Shown: positions 17,540-26,093, counted from the stretch's first letter. The stretch: 64,000 nucleotides of DNA from Corynebacterium mastitidis DSM 44356 (GCF_000375365.1 NZ_AQXB01000004.1:124001-188000); one strand, 5' to 3'. The notes: generated by a model from the sequence alone, not told the origin. Translations and numbers: made by a program.

Positions 17540-20500
17540 GTGGCCCATTCCCTGCCCACCTTTGAGAAGATCCTGGTTGCCAACCGGGGAGAGATCGCCG
17601 TGAGGGCCTTCCGCGCCGCCTACGAGGTGGGCGCGGAGACCGTGGCGGTCTACCCGGCGGAGGACCGCAACTCCTTCCATCGCTCCTTTGCCTCGGAGGC
17701 GGTGCGCATCGGCGCGGGGGACTCCCCGGTGAAGGCCTACCTCAACATCGACGAGGTGATCCGGGCGGCCAAGCAGACCGGGGCGGACGCCATCTACCCC
17801 GGCTACGGCTTCCTCTCGGAGAACGCCACCCTGGCCCGCCGGTGCGCGGAGAATGGCCTGACCTTCATCGGCCCGCCGCCGGAGGTGCTGGACCTGACCG
17901 GGGACAAGGCCGCCGCCGTGGAGGCCGCCCGCCAGGCGGGCCTGCCCATCCTGGACGATTCGGAGCCCTCCGAGGACATCGACGAGCTGGTGGAGATGGC
18001 CCGTGGCCGGGACTTCCCCGTCTTTGTCAAGGCCGTGGCGGGCGGCGGCGGGCGCGGCATGCGCTTCGTTGCCTCCCCGGAGGAGCTTCCGGCCCTGGCG
18101 GAGGAGGCCTCGCGGGAGGCGTCGGCCGCCTTCGGGGACGGCCGGGTGTACCTGGAGCGCGCCGTGGTCAACCCGCAGCACATCGAGGTGCAGATCCTGG
18201 GCGACTCCGCAGGCAATGTCATCCACCTCTACGAGCGCGACTGCTCCCTGCAGCGCCGCCACCAGAAGGTGGTGGAGATCGCCCCCGCCCAGCACCTGAG
18301 CCCACAGCTGCGCGAGCGCATCTGCGCGGACGCCGTGGCCTTTGCCGAGCACATCGGTTACCAGGGCGCGGGCACCGTGGAGTTCCTGGTGGATGACCAG
18401 GGCAACCACGTGTTCATCGAGATGAACCCGCGCATTCAGGTGGAGCACACGGTGACCGAGGAGGTCACCCAGGTGGACCTGGTCAAGGCGCAGCTCCGCC
18501 TGGCCGCCGGGGCCACCCTGGCGGACCTGGGGCTGAGCCAGGAGGGCATCGCCACCCACGGCGCGGCCCTGCAGTGCCGCATCACCACGGAGGACCCGAA
18601 CAACGGGTTCCGCCCGGACACCGGCACGATCACCGCCTACCGCAGCCCCGGCGGCGCCGGGGTGCGCCTGGACGGCGCGGCCATGCTGGGCGGAGAGATC
18701 ACCCCGAACTTCGACTCCATGCTGGTGAAGATGACCTGCCGGGGCTCGGACTTTGCCACCGCCGTGGCCCGCGCCCAGCGCGCCCTGGCGGAGTTCACGG
18801 TCTCCGGCGTGGCCACCAACATCGGTTTCCTGCGCGCCCTGCTGCGCGAGGAGGACTTCCAGCACGAGCGCATCGCCACCTCCTTCATCGCGGATCACCC
18901 CTGGCTGCTGCAGGCGCCGCCCGCGGACGACGAGCCCTCGCGCATTCTCGACTACCTGGCCGACGTCACCGTGAACAAGCCGCACGGGCCGCGCCCCACC
19001 GACCTCAACCCCCTGGACAAGCTGCCCGCCCTGCCGGACGAGCCGCTGCAGCGCGGATCGCGCGACGAGCTGCTGCACCTTGGGCCCCGGCGCTTCGCGG
19101 AGAAGCTGCGAGCCCAGGACGCCCTGGCGGTCACGGATACCACCTTCCGCGACGCCCACCAGTCGCTGCTGGCCACCCGCGTGCGCAGCTCCGCGCTGGT
19201 GCCCGCGGCCAAGGCCGTGGCCCGGCTGACCCCGCAGCTGTTCTCCGTGGAGGCCTGGGGCGGGGCCACCTACGACGTCGCCATGCGCTTCCTGCACGAG
19301 GACCCCTGGGCTCGGCTGGACGCGCTGCGCGAGGCCATGCCCAACGTGAACATCCAGATGCTGCTGCGCGGCCGCAACGCCGTGGGGTACATGCCGTACC
19401 CGGATTCGGTGTGCCGCTCGTTTGTGCGCGAGGCGGCCTCCTCGGGCGTGGACATCTTCCGCATCTTCGACGCCCTCAACGACGTCAGCCAGATGCGCCC
19501 GGCCATCGACGCGGTGCTGGAGACCAACACCGCCGTGGCGGAGGTGGCGATGGCCTACTCCGGGGACCTCAGCAACCCCGCCGAGGACCTGTACACCCTG
19601 GACTACTACCTGCGCCTGGCGGAGCAGATCGTGGAGTCCGGGGCGCACATCCTGGCGATCAAGGACATGGCGGGCCTGCTGCGCCCCTCGGCGGCCAAGA
19701 AGCTGGTGGGCGCGTTGCGCAAGGAGTTCGACCTGCCGGTGCACGTGCACACGCATGACACCGCCGGCGGGCAGCTCGCCACCTACCTCGCCGCCGCGGA
19801 GGCCGGGGCCGACGCCGTGGACGGCGCCTCCGCCCCGATGTCCGGCACCACCTCGCAGCCCTCGCTCTCCGCGATCGTGGCGGCCTTCGCCCACACCTAC
19901 CGGGACACGGGCCTCTCCCTGGACTCGGTGGGGGACATGGAGCCCTACTGGGAGGCGGTGCGCGCCCTGTACGCGCCCTTCGAGTCCGGCATCCCCGGCC
20001 CCACCGGGCGCGTGTACCACCACGAGATCCCCGGCGGCCAGCTCTCCAACCTGCGCACCCAGGCCACCGCCCTGGGGCTGGGCGATCGCTTCGAGCTGAT
20101 CGAGAACACCTACGCGGACGTCAGCGCCCTGCTCGGGCGGCCCACCAAGGTCACGCCCTCCTCCAAGGTGGTGGGCGACCTCGCGCTCTCCCTCGTGGGC
20201 GCCGGGGTGACCGCCGAGGAGTTCGCCGCCGACCCCCGCTCCTACGACATCCCGGACTCCGTGATCGCCTTCCTGCGCGGGGAGCTGGGCACCCCGCCCG
20301 GAGGCTGGCCGGAGGAGCTGCGCAGCAAGGCCCTGGACGGGCGCGCCCCGGGCGCGGGCGAGCACGCCGAGGTGCCCGCCGAGCAGCAGGAGCGCCTGGA
20401 TTCCACGGACCGCGCGGACCGGCGCGCCGCCCTCGACGCCCTGATGTTCCCCAAGCCCGCCGCCGAGTTCGAGGAGCACCGCCGCCACTTCGGGGACGTC

Positions 20501-20947
20501 TCCGAGCTGGGCGACCGCGAGTTCTTCTACGGCCTCGTGGAGGGCGAGGAGGTCTCCATCTCCCTGCCGGGTTCCTCGCGCAACATGCTGGTGCGCCTCG
20601 ACGCCGTGGGCGAGCCCGACGACAAGGGCCTGCGCTCCGTGGTAGCCACCGTGAACGGGCAGGTGCGCCCCATGCGCGTGCAGGACCGCTCCGTGGAGTC
20701 CGTGACGGCCTCCGCGGAAAAGGCCGACGCCGCCGTGGCCGGGCAGGTGGCCGCCCCCTTCTCCGGGGTGGTGACCGTGAACGTGGCGGAGGGCGACGAG
20801 GTCAGCGCCGGGGACCCGGTGGCGGTGATCGAGGCGATGAAGATGGAGGCCACCATCTCCGCCACGATCGACGGCGTGATCTCCCGCGTGGTGCTCACGC
20901 AGCCCACCAAGGTCGAGGGCGGCGACCTGATCGTGGAGATCCGGTAG
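17540..20947 (+). CDS. pyc: Pyruvate carboxylase
   Basis: A 1135-aa single-chain biotin enzyme that makes oxaloacetate from pyruvate, HCO3- and ATP. Parts in order: biotin carboxylase (1-460; ATP loop KAVAGGGGRGM near 163-173), carboxyltransferase (about 530-800; TDTTFRDAHQSL at its start), the allosteric/tetramerisation region, and a biotin carboxyl carrier domain with EAMKMEA, biotinyl-lysine at about 1101. I start at GTG 17540 after AAAGGA, which gives the length and N-terminus usual in corynebacteria; an in-frame GTG at 17492 is the alternative. It needs biotinylation by BirA (30256-31011). Confidence 0.98.
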   Translation: MAHSLPTFEKILVANRGEIAVRAFRAAYEVGAETVAVYPAEDRNSFHRSFASEAVRIGAGDSPVKAYLNIDEVIRAAKQTGADAIYPGYGFLSENATLARRCAENGLTFIGPPPEVLDLTGDKAAAVEAARQAGLPILDDSEPSEDIDELVEMARGRDFPVFVKAVAGGGGRGMRFVASPEELPALAEEASREASAAFGDGRVYLERAVVNPQHIEVQILGDSAGNVIHLYERDCSLQRRHQKVVEIAPAQHLSPQLRERICADAVAFAEHIGYQGAGTVEFLVDDQGNHVFIEMNPRIQVEHTVTEEVTQVDLVKAQLRLAAGATLADLGLSQEGIATHGAALQCRITTEDPNNGFRPDTGTITAYRSPGGAGVRLDGAAMLGGEITPNFDSMLVKMTCRGSDFATAVARAQRALAEFTVSGVATNIGFLRALLREEDFQHERIATSFIADHPWLLQAPPADDEPSRILDYLADVTVNKPHGPRPTDLNPLDKLPALPDEPLQRGSRDELLHLGPRRFAEKLRAQDALAVTDTTFRDAHQSLLATRVRSSALVPAAKAVARLTPQLFSVEAWGGATYDVAMRFLHEDPWARLDALREAMPNVNIQMLLRGRNAVGYMPYPDSVCRSFVREAASSGVDIFRIFDALNDVSQMRPAIDAVLETNTAVAEVAMAYSGDLSNPAEDLYTLDYYLRLAEQIVESGAHILAIKDMAGLLRPSAAKKLVGALRKEFDLPVHVHTHDTAGGQLATYLAAAEAGADAVDGASAPMSGTTSQPSLSAIVAAFAHTYRDTGLSLDSVGDMEPYWEAVRALYAPFESGIPGPTGRVYHHEIPGGQLSNLRTQATALGLGDRFELIENTYADVSALLGRPTKVTPSSKVVGDLALSLVGAGVTAEEFAADPRSYDIPDSVIAFLRGELGTPPGGWPEELRSKALDGRAPGAGEHAEVPAEQQERLDSTDRADRRAALDALMFPKPAAEFEEHRRHFGDVSELGDREFFYGLVEGEEVSISLPGSSRNMLVRLDAVGEPDDKGLRSVVATVNGQVRPMRVQDRSVESVTASAEKADAAVAGQVAAPFSGVVTVNVAEGDEVSAGDPVAVIEAMKMEATISATIDGVISRVVLTQPTKVEGGDLIVEIR

Positions 20948-20956
20948 GGGGGATAA

Positions 20957-21005
20957 CGGCGAGCGGGTTCGTCATAGCGGGGGCTTGTGGCGAACCCGCT
21001 CGCCG
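20957..21005 (+). terminator. pyc terminator: 15-bp perfect hairpin
   Basis: CGGCGAGCGGGTTCG (20957-20971) and its exact reverse complement at 20991-21005 enclose a 19-nt loop, starting 9 nt after the pyc stop. No T-run follows. Confidence 0.65.
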
Positions 21006-21030
21006 GAGGTATAAGCCCGCTTGCCCGGGG

Positions 21031-21060
21031 TTGACCGGGACGCGGGCGAGCCCGTATCAT
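21031..21060 (+). promoter_or_regulatory. Promoter-like TTGACC-18-TATCAT upstream of a hairpin RNA candidate
   Basis: TTGACC (21031-21036) and TATCAT (21055-21060) have 18-nt spacing, so both hexamers are recognisable, which is rare in this window. No start codon follows for more than 70 nt; the predicted transcript start is near 21067. Confidence 0.4.
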
Positions 21061-21066
21061 TGGTTT

Positions 21067-21124
21067 TAGAGGCCCTTGCCGTTGACCCTCCGCTATAGGG
21101 AGAGCGCCGACGACAAGGGTTTTA
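21067..21124 (+). ncRNA. Candidate ~58-nt small RNA ending in a hairpin and U-run
   Basis: Starting 7 nt after a TTGACC/TATCAT promoter, the sequence folds as a long stem. CCCTTGCCGTTG (21074-21085) pairs at 10 of 12 positions with CGACGACAAGGG (21108-21119), and an inner CCCT/AGGG stem sits between. TTTT follows at once. It could be a small RNA, or the leader and attenuator of the NYN gene, whose own -10 box starts at 21125. Confidence 0.25.
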
Positions 21125-21130
21125 TATAAT
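21125..21130 (+). promoter_or_regulatory. Consensus -10 TATAAT, leaderless NYN gene promoter
   Basis: A perfect TATAAT ends 6 nt before ATG 21137. There is no ribosome binding site, so the mRNA should be leaderless. No -35 hexamer lies at the right distance. Confidence 0.55.
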
Positions 21131-21136
21131 TTCCGC

Positions 21137-21832
21137 ATGACGCACGCTAGGGGAGGGGAGCGGGTGCCTCCGCTGCGCCCGGTAACGACGGCGATCTTGG
21201 TCGATGGGGGATTTTACCGGAAACGAGCGGCGGCTCTCTTTGGAAAGCTGCCGCCGGAGGCCCGCGCGAGGGAACTTCTGTGGTATTGCCACCGGCATGT
21301 GGAGCATTTTCACTCCAACCTATACCGGATATTTTATTACGATTGTGCCCCCTCGGAGAGGGTGGTTTATCATCCCCTCACGCGGCGGCAGGTTAATCTT
21401 TCCAAGAGCGCCCAGCACGAATGGATGACCCGGTTTTTACGGGAGCTAAGCAGCAAGCGAAAGGTGGCGATCCGCCGCGGTGAGGAGCTGCATACCCAGG
21501 GAAATTACGCGCTCAGCGAGCGGGCCCTGAAGAAATTATGCCGAGGGGAGATCGGCGTCGCGGATCTTTCCGAAGACGACTTTTATCTGGCCATCACCCA
21601 GAAGGGGGTGGACATGAAGCTGGGGATTGACATCGTGACGCTCGCCGAGCAGCGCCTCGTGAACCAGATCGTGATGATCTCCGGGGATAGCGACTTTGTT
21701 CCCGCCGCCAAGCATGCGCGCCGTCTGGGAATAGACTTTGTGGTAGACCCCATGTGGGCCCGCATTGCGGAGAGCCTTGGGGAGCATACCGACGGCATAT
21801 GGCAGGGCGCACCCAAGCCGGGGCTAGAGTGA
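21137..21832 (+). CDS. NYN-domain (PIN-like, LabA/DUF88) putative ribonuclease
   Basis: A 231-aa protein with a PIN-like NYN fold. The acidic metal-binding residues are in place: Asp23 in ILVDGGFY, Asp159 and Asp165 in KGVDMKLGIDI, and Asp184/Asp186 in SGDSDFVPA. Family members are metal-dependent RNases or RNA-processing proteins. The N-terminal 16 residues and the Arg/Lys-rich middle (88-135) have no clear homology that I recognise. Codon use differs from the neighbours: many AT-ending codons such as TTA, AAA, ATT and TTT, and clearly lower GC, which suggests acquisition. It stands alone between pyc and accBC. Confidence 0.8.
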   Translation: MTHARGGERVPPLRPVTTAILVDGGFYRKRAAALFGKLPPEARARELLWYCHRHVEHFHSNLYRIFYYDCAPSERVVYHPLTRRQVNLSKSAQHEWMTRFLRELSSKRKVAIRRGEELHTQGNYALSERALKKLCRGEIGVADLSEDDFYLAITQKGVDMKLGIDIVTLAEQRLVNQIVMISGDSDFVPAAKHARRLGIDFVVDPMWARIAESLGEHTDGIWQGAPKPGLE

Positions 21833-21853
21833 TTCCCGCCTCGGTGGCTCTTT

Positions 21854-23629
21854 TTACTTGATCTCCAGCATCTGCTCGCCCTTGGTCACGCCCGCCCCGG
21901 CGGCCACGGAGAGCCCCGTGACCACGCCGGACTTGTGGGCCTTGACCGGGTTCTCCATCTTCATGGCCTCCAGGATCACCACGATCTCGCCCTCGGCGAC
22001 CTCCTGGCCCTCCTCCACGTCCACCTTGATGACGGTCCCCTGCATGGGGGCCACCACGGCGTCGCCGGACACCGCGGCCGTGGCGCCTTTGCTACGGCGA
22101 CGCTTCGTGCGCTTCTTAGCGCCGCCCAAGCTAAAATTTGCGGGGAGAGCCACCTCCACGCGGCGGCCGTCGATCTCCACCGTCATGCGGTTGCGCGCGG
22201 TGGGCTCGGCGGGGTCGGGGTCCTCGGAGTCGTCGTAGGGGGCGATGGTGTTGTCCCAGGCCTCCTCGATCCACTTGGTGTACACCTCGAAGCCCGAGCC
22301 GGAGCCGACGAAGGCCGGGTCGTCCACGATGGCGCGGTGGAAGGGGAGCACGGTGGGCATGCCCTCCACGGCGAACTCCGCGAGGGCGCGGCGCGCGCGG
22401 GCCAGGGCCTGCTCGCGGTCCTGGCCGTGCACGATGAGCTTGGCGAGCATGGAGTCGAATTGCCCGCCGATCACGCTGCCCTCGCGGATGCCGGAATCCA
22501 CGCGCACCCCGGGGCCGCCGGCCTCCCGGTAGCGGGTGATGGTGCCGGGGGCGGGCATGAAGCCCGCGCCCGCGTCCTCGCCATTGATGCGGAACTCGAA
22601 GGCGTGGCCCTGGGGGGCGGGATCCTCGGTGAGGGTCAGCCTCTCGCCCGCCGCGATGCGGAACTGCTCCTGGACCAGGTCGATGCCGGTGGTGGCCTCC
22701 GTGACGGGGTGCTCCACCTGGAGGCGGGTGTTGACCTCGAGGAAGGAGATGAGGCCGTCCGAGCCCACCAGGTATTCCACGGTTCCGGCGCCGTAGTACC
22801 CGGCCTCCTTGCAGATGGCCTTGGCGGAGGAGTGGATGGCGTAGCGCTGCTCGTCGCTGAGGTAGGGGGCGGGGGCCTCCTCCACGAGCTTTTGGAAGCG
22901 GCGCTGGAGGGTGCAGTCGCGGGTGCCCACCACCACGACGTTGCCGTGCTGGTCCGCCAGCACCTGGGCTTCCACGTGGCGGGCCTTGTCCAGGTAGCGC
23001 TCCACGAAGCACTCCCCGCGGCCGAAGGCGGAGACCGCCTCGCGGGTGGCGGACTCGTAGAGGTCCGCCACCTCCTCCTTGGTGTAGGCCACCTTCATGC
23101 CGCGCCCGCCGCCGCCGAAGGCCGCCTTGATGGCGATGGGCAGGCCGTGCTCCTCGGCGAAGGCCAGCACCTCCTCGGGGCCGGACACGGGGTCCTTGGT
23201 GCCGGGGGCCATGGGGGCGCCCGCGCGCACCGCGATGTGGCGGGCGGTGACCTTGTCGCCCAGGGCGGAGATCGCCTCGGGGGAGGGGCCCACCCAGGTC
23301 AGCCCGGCGTCGATGACCGCGCGGGCGAAGTCCGCGTTTTCGGAGAGGAAGCCGTACCCGGGGTGGATCGTGTCCGCGCCCGCCTTGTGCGCGGCGTCGA
23401 TGATCTTGGGGATGTTCAGGTAGCTCTCCGCCGAGGTCTGGCCGCCCAGGGCGAAGGCCTCGTCCGCGAGTTCCACAAAGGGGGCGTCCGCATCGGGCTC
23501 GGCGTAAACGGCCACGGTGGAATAACCGGCCTCGCGGGCCCCGCGGATGACGCGCACTGCGATCTCGCCGCGATTGGCCACGAGAACCTTGGATATGTCT
23601 CCTGCCACTTGGGTCTGAGCCTCCTGCAT
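21854..23629 (-). CDS. accBC: Acyl-CoA carboxylase alpha subunit (biotin carboxylase plus BCCP)
   Basis: A 591-aa fused subunit shared by acetyl- and propionyl-CoA carboxylases of mycolic-acid bacteria. An N-terminal biotin carboxylase domain ([11 protein letters not shown] near 14-24; ATP loop [11 protein letters not shown]) is followed by a basic linker ([11 protein letters not shown]) and a biotinyl domain with EAMKMEN, biotinyl-lysine at 557. It transfers CO2 to acyl-CoA together with the AccD subunit (28588-30162) and the AccE subunit. The length is that of the C. glutamicum protein. It is convergent with the NYN gene and downstream of the rhodanese gene on the same strand, separated by a strong dyad. 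Confidence 0.96.
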   Translation of the reverse strand: MQEAQTQVAGDISKVLVANRGEIAVRVIRGAREAGYSTVAVYAEPDADAPFVELADEAFALGGQTSAESYLNIPKIIDAAHKAGADTIHPGYGFLSENADFARAVIDAGLTWVGPSPEAISALGDKVTARHIAVRAGAPMAPGTKDPVSGPEEVLAFAEEHGLPIAIKAAFGGGGRGMKVAYTKEEVADLYESATREAVSAFGRGECFVERYLDKARHVEAQVLADQHGNVVVVGTRDCTLQRRFQKLVEEAPAPYLSDEQRYAIHSSAKAICKEAGYYGAGTVEYLVGSDGLISFLEVNTRLQVEHPVTEATTGIDLVQEQFRIAAGERLTLTEDPAPQGHAFEFRINGEDAGAGFMPAPGTITRYREAGGPGVRVDSGIREGSVIGGQFDSMLAKLIVHGQDREQALARARRALAEFAVEGMPTVLPFHRAIVDDPAFVGSGSGFEVYTKWIEEAWDNTIAPYDDSEDPDPAEPTARNRMTVEIDGRRVEVALPANFSLGGAKKRTKRRRSKGATAAVSGDAVVAPMQGTVIKVDVEEGQEVAEGEIVVILEAMKMENPVKAHKSGVVTGLSVAAGAGVTKGEQMLEIK

Positions 23630-23710
23630 TAGTGGGGGTGGGTTACTTTCCGGTACATCGCTGCCATTCCGGAAGGCGTTTCATCCTTCATCTTTTGGTC
23701 CAGGAAGAAT

Positions 23711-23759
23711 CACCGGCAGGTGTGTACGCACAGGGGAACATGCTACACACCTGCCGGTG
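23711..23759. repeat. 16-bp perfect inverted repeat between the rhodanese gene and accBC
   Basis: CACCGGCAGGTGTGTA (23711-23726) is matched exactly by its reverse complement at 23744-23759, with a 17-nt spacer. It lies 50 nt after the rhodanese stop and 80 nt before accBC. It can act as a terminator for the former, or as an operator or attenuator for accBC. No T-run follows on the minus strand. Confidence 0.7.
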
Positions 23760-23808
23760 TAAAAGGGGAAGTCCGGGAGAAAATCGGTACTAAAGGTCTT
23801 TATCGCAA

Positions 23809-24696
23809 TTAGGATTCCCCACCTATGGTGATGGGCATGCGGACCATATTCCCCCATTCGGCCCAGGAGCCGTCGTAGTTGCGCACGCGGTCGAAGCCCA
23901 GCAGGTACTTCAGCACGAACCAGGTGTGGGCGGAGCGGTCGCCCAGGTGGCTGTACACGATGGTGGGCGCGGCGGTATCCAGGCTGTGGTACTGGCGCTC
24001 CAGCTCCGCCCGGCTGCGGAAGTTGTTGTTGGGGTAGATGGCGTTCTCCCAGGCGATGTTGATCGCGGTGGGGATGTGGCCGCCGCGCAGCGCCGCCTTA
24101 TCGGCGTGCGCCTGGCCGGAGAGCTGGTGGCTTTCCCCGGTGTAGTGGTCGATGCCTCGGACGTCGATGAGCGTGGTGGAGGTGGAGCAGGCGGCGTCGA
24201 GCACCTCGTTGACGAAGACCCGCTCGGCGGCGTCGTCGCGCTCCACCACCGGGTAGTCCGAGGGCGGGTAGGTGGGCACGGTAAAGGAGGTATCGCGCTC
24301 CTCGGCCATCCAGGCGTCGCGGCCGCCGTCGAGCAGGCGCACGTCCTTGTGCCCAAAGAGCTGGAACACCCACAGGGTGTAGGCGGCCCAGCCGTTGGCC
24401 TTGTCCCCGTAGATCACCACCGTGTCATCCCGGGAGATGCCCTTGCTGCGCATGAGGGCGGCGAACCCGGCGCCGTCGATGAAGTCGCGGGTGATGGGGT
24501 CGTTGAGGTCGCGCTGCCAGTCGATGCGCACGGCGGTGGGGATATGCCCGATGTCGTAGAGCAGGGAGTCCTCGTCCGACTCCACGATCCGCAGGCCGGG
24601 AATGCCGATGCGGGCGGAAAGCCAGGAGGCCGATACCACGCGCTCGGGGTGCGCGTAATTCTGGAAGGCGGGGTGCGGATCGGCGGGAATGGTCAT
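23809..24696 (-). CDS. thtR: Rhodanese-family sulfurtransferase with Ser in place of the catalytic Cys
   Basis: A 295-aa two-domain rhodanese, the normal length for thiosulfate sulfurtransferases. The N-terminal inactive domain (20-130) has VIYGDKANGWAAY. In the C-terminal domain the active loop, normally YCRIGERSSHTWF in actinobacteria, reads YSHLGDRSAHTWF. The position of the persulfide-forming Cys is Ser249 (codon AGC), so classical sulfur transfer should not work. The only Cys nearby, Cys170, is not in the loop. ATG 24696 follows AAGGAG; an upstream in-frame extension lacks a ribosome binding site. It lies upstream of accBC, as thtR does in relatives. Confidence 0.85.
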   Translation of the reverse strand: MTIPADPHPAFQNYAHPERVVSASWLSARIGIPGLRIVESDEDSLLYDIGHIPTAVRIDWQRDLNDPITRDFIDGAGFAALMRSKGISRDDTVVIYGDKANGWAAYTLWVFQLFGHKDVRLLDGGRDAWMAEERDTSFTVPTYPPSDYPVVERDDAAERVFVNEVLDAACSTSTTLIDVRGIDHYTGESHQLSGQAHADKAALRGGHIPTAINIAWENAIYPNNNFRSRAELERQYHSLDTAAPTIVYSHLGDRSAHTWFVLKYLLGFDRVRNYDGSWAEWGNMVRMPITIGGES

Positions 24697-24767
24697 GGTG
24701 GCTCCTTGGCTGTTTCTCGTGTTCAACGGATATGCGCCGCGATAAGATTCTGTTGGAATACACGATA

Positions 24768-24773
24768 ATAGTA
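24768..24773 (-). promoter_or_regulatory. Rhodanese gene promoter -10 (TACTAT)
   Basis: On the minus strand TACTAT predicts a leader of about 65 nt before ATG 24696. The divergent 263-nt region (24697-24959) also holds the TAGACT box for the opposite gene. Confidence 0.4.
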
Positions 24774-24859
24774 TCCGCATTTAATCGTCACCACCGGGGC
24801 TAAATTGTGGCATTGGATACATTGACGCCTGCGTGGGTGAGGCGATCACCGGGCGGGCC

Positions 24860-24865
24860 TAGACT
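24860..24865 (+). promoter_or_regulatory. -10 element TAGACT for the Cj0069-family gene
   Basis: TAGACT lies 94 nt before GTG 24960 and implies a GC-rich leader of about 88 nt with AGAAAGGG near its end. Confidence 0.4.
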
Positions 24866-24959
24866 GGCGGGTGGGACCGAAGACGTCAAGGCCCCGCGTC
24901 ACCCGCGGTGAGCGCTGCCGGTGACGCTCCCTGTAGCGGACCAGAAAGGGTTTCCCTCC

Positions 24960-26015
24960 GTGCATAAGGCAATTGTGGTATTCGAGGTCGAAGGCGGCTC
25001 CGACAAATACTTTGACGGGCACCGCAAGGACACCATGCCCATCGTCGATGCGATCAAGCGCGCCGGCTGGCACTCCGAGGTGGTGTACTTCCGCCCCGAG
25101 TGGGCCGAGGACCTGTTCACCTACGTCTCCGAGAACTTCGATGCCTACATCTCTCGCGTGAACCCCGGCAACGTTCCCGGTGGGGAGAAGGGCTACTTTG
25201 ACCTCCTCACCAAGCTCTCCGAGGCGGGCCTGGTGGGCATGTCCACCCCGGAGGAGATGATGGCCTACGGCGCCAAGGACGCCCTGGTCAAGCTGAACGA
25301 CACGGAGCTGGTGCCCTCCGACACCGCCGCGTACTACGAGGTGGAATCCTTCCACGAGACCTTCCCCACCTCCCTTTCCTACGGGGAGCGCGTGCTCAAG
25401 CAGAACCGTGGCTCCACCGGCTCCGGCATCTGGCGCGTGCGCATTGCCGACGACGCCGTGGCCGAGTCCGTCACCCCCGGCACCGCGCTGCCGCTGGACA
25501 CCAAGCTCAAGTGCACCGAGGCCGTGGACAACCACACCGAGGAGCGCGAGCTGGGCGAGTTCATGGACTTCTGCGACCAGTACATTGTGGGAGATAACGG
25601 CATGCTCGTGGACATGCGCTTCATGCCGCGCATCGTGGAGGGGGAGATCCGCATCCTCCTGGTGGGCCCGGACCCGGTGTTCGTGGTGCACAAGAAGCCC
25701 GCCGAGGGCGGCGAGAACTTCTCCGCCACCCTGTTCTCCGGCGCCAAGTACACCTACGACGCCCCCGAGGCGTGGCAGGAGCTGGTGGACCTCTTCGCCG
25801 CGGTGCGCCCCGTGATCGCGGAGAAGCTGGGCGGGGACAACATCCCGCTGATCTGGACCGCCGACTTCATGCTGGACACCGCCGAGGACGGCAGCGACAC
25901 CTACGTGCTGGGCGAGATCAACTGCTCCTGCGTGGGCTTTACCTCCGAGCTGGACATGGGCATCCAGGAGAAGGTGGCCCGCGAGGCCATCTCCCGGGTG
26001 GAGAAGAAGGGGTAA
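24960..26015 (+). CDS. Cj0069-family protein (ATP-grasp-like), function unknown
   Basis: A 351-aa cytoplasmic protein of the conserved Cj0069 family. The layout resembles ATP-grasp enzymes: an N-terminal alpha/beta region (KAIVVFEVEGG), a central VLKQNRGSTGSGIWRV stretch like an ATP-clamp Lys/Gly loop (about 145-160), and a late acidic metal site (TADFMLDT and GEINCSC, about 300-330). No reaction is established for the family as far as I know. GTG 24960 follows AGAAAGGG; an in-frame start 39 nt upstream is less likely. It is divergent from the rhodanese gene and ends at a hairpin. Confidence 0.75.
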   Translation: MHKAIVVFEVEGGSDKYFDGHRKDTMPIVDAIKRAGWHSEVVYFRPEWAEDLFTYVSENFDAYISRVNPGNVPGGEKGYFDLLTKLSEAGLVGMSTPEEMMAYGAKDALVKLNDTELVPSDTAAYYEVESFHETFPTSLSYGERVLKQNRGSTGSGIWRVRIADDAVAESVTPGTALPLDTKLKCTEAVDNHTEERELGEFMDFCDQYIVGDNGMLVDMRFMPRIVEGEIRILLVGPDPVFVVHKKPAEGGENFSATLFSGAKYTYDAPEAWQELVDLFAAVRPVIAEKLGGDNIPLIWTADFMLDTAEDGSDTYVLGEINCSCVGFTSELDMGIQEKVAREAISRVEKKG

Positions 26016-26045
26016 TTTCGCCCGCTATCCGCCCGCTCGATCCCC

Positions 26046-26069
26046 GCGCCCCGGCCCTCGCCGGGGTGC
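26046..26069. terminator. Hairpin between convergent genes
   Basis: GCGCCCCGGC (26046-26055) and GCCGGGGTGC (26060-26069) form a 10-bp stem with one G-U pair and a CCTC loop. It separates the Cj0069-family gene from the DUF3151 gene. Confidence 0.6.
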
Positions 26070-26093
26070 GGTTTCGCGCATGAGGGGGAGGCC

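Noticed and set aside
17486..20488. A 1000-codon open frame on the strand opposite pyc, and similar long antisense frames opposite many genes
   Set aside because: At about 70% GC, frames opposite real genes stay open by codon bias. The protein is His/Gly/Gln-rich without motifs, while the pyc strand encodes a complete known enzyme.
21064..21072. GTTTTAGAG resembling the start of a Cas9 repeat or tracrRNA
   Set aside because: Only nine bases match, there is no array, no anti-repeat and no cas gene in the window.
24727..24777. CGGATA ... TATCCG imperfect dyad in the rhodanese/Cj0069 divergent region
   Set aside because: Six-base arms 40 nt apart in an AT-richer promoter region are expected by chance; no further symmetry is present.
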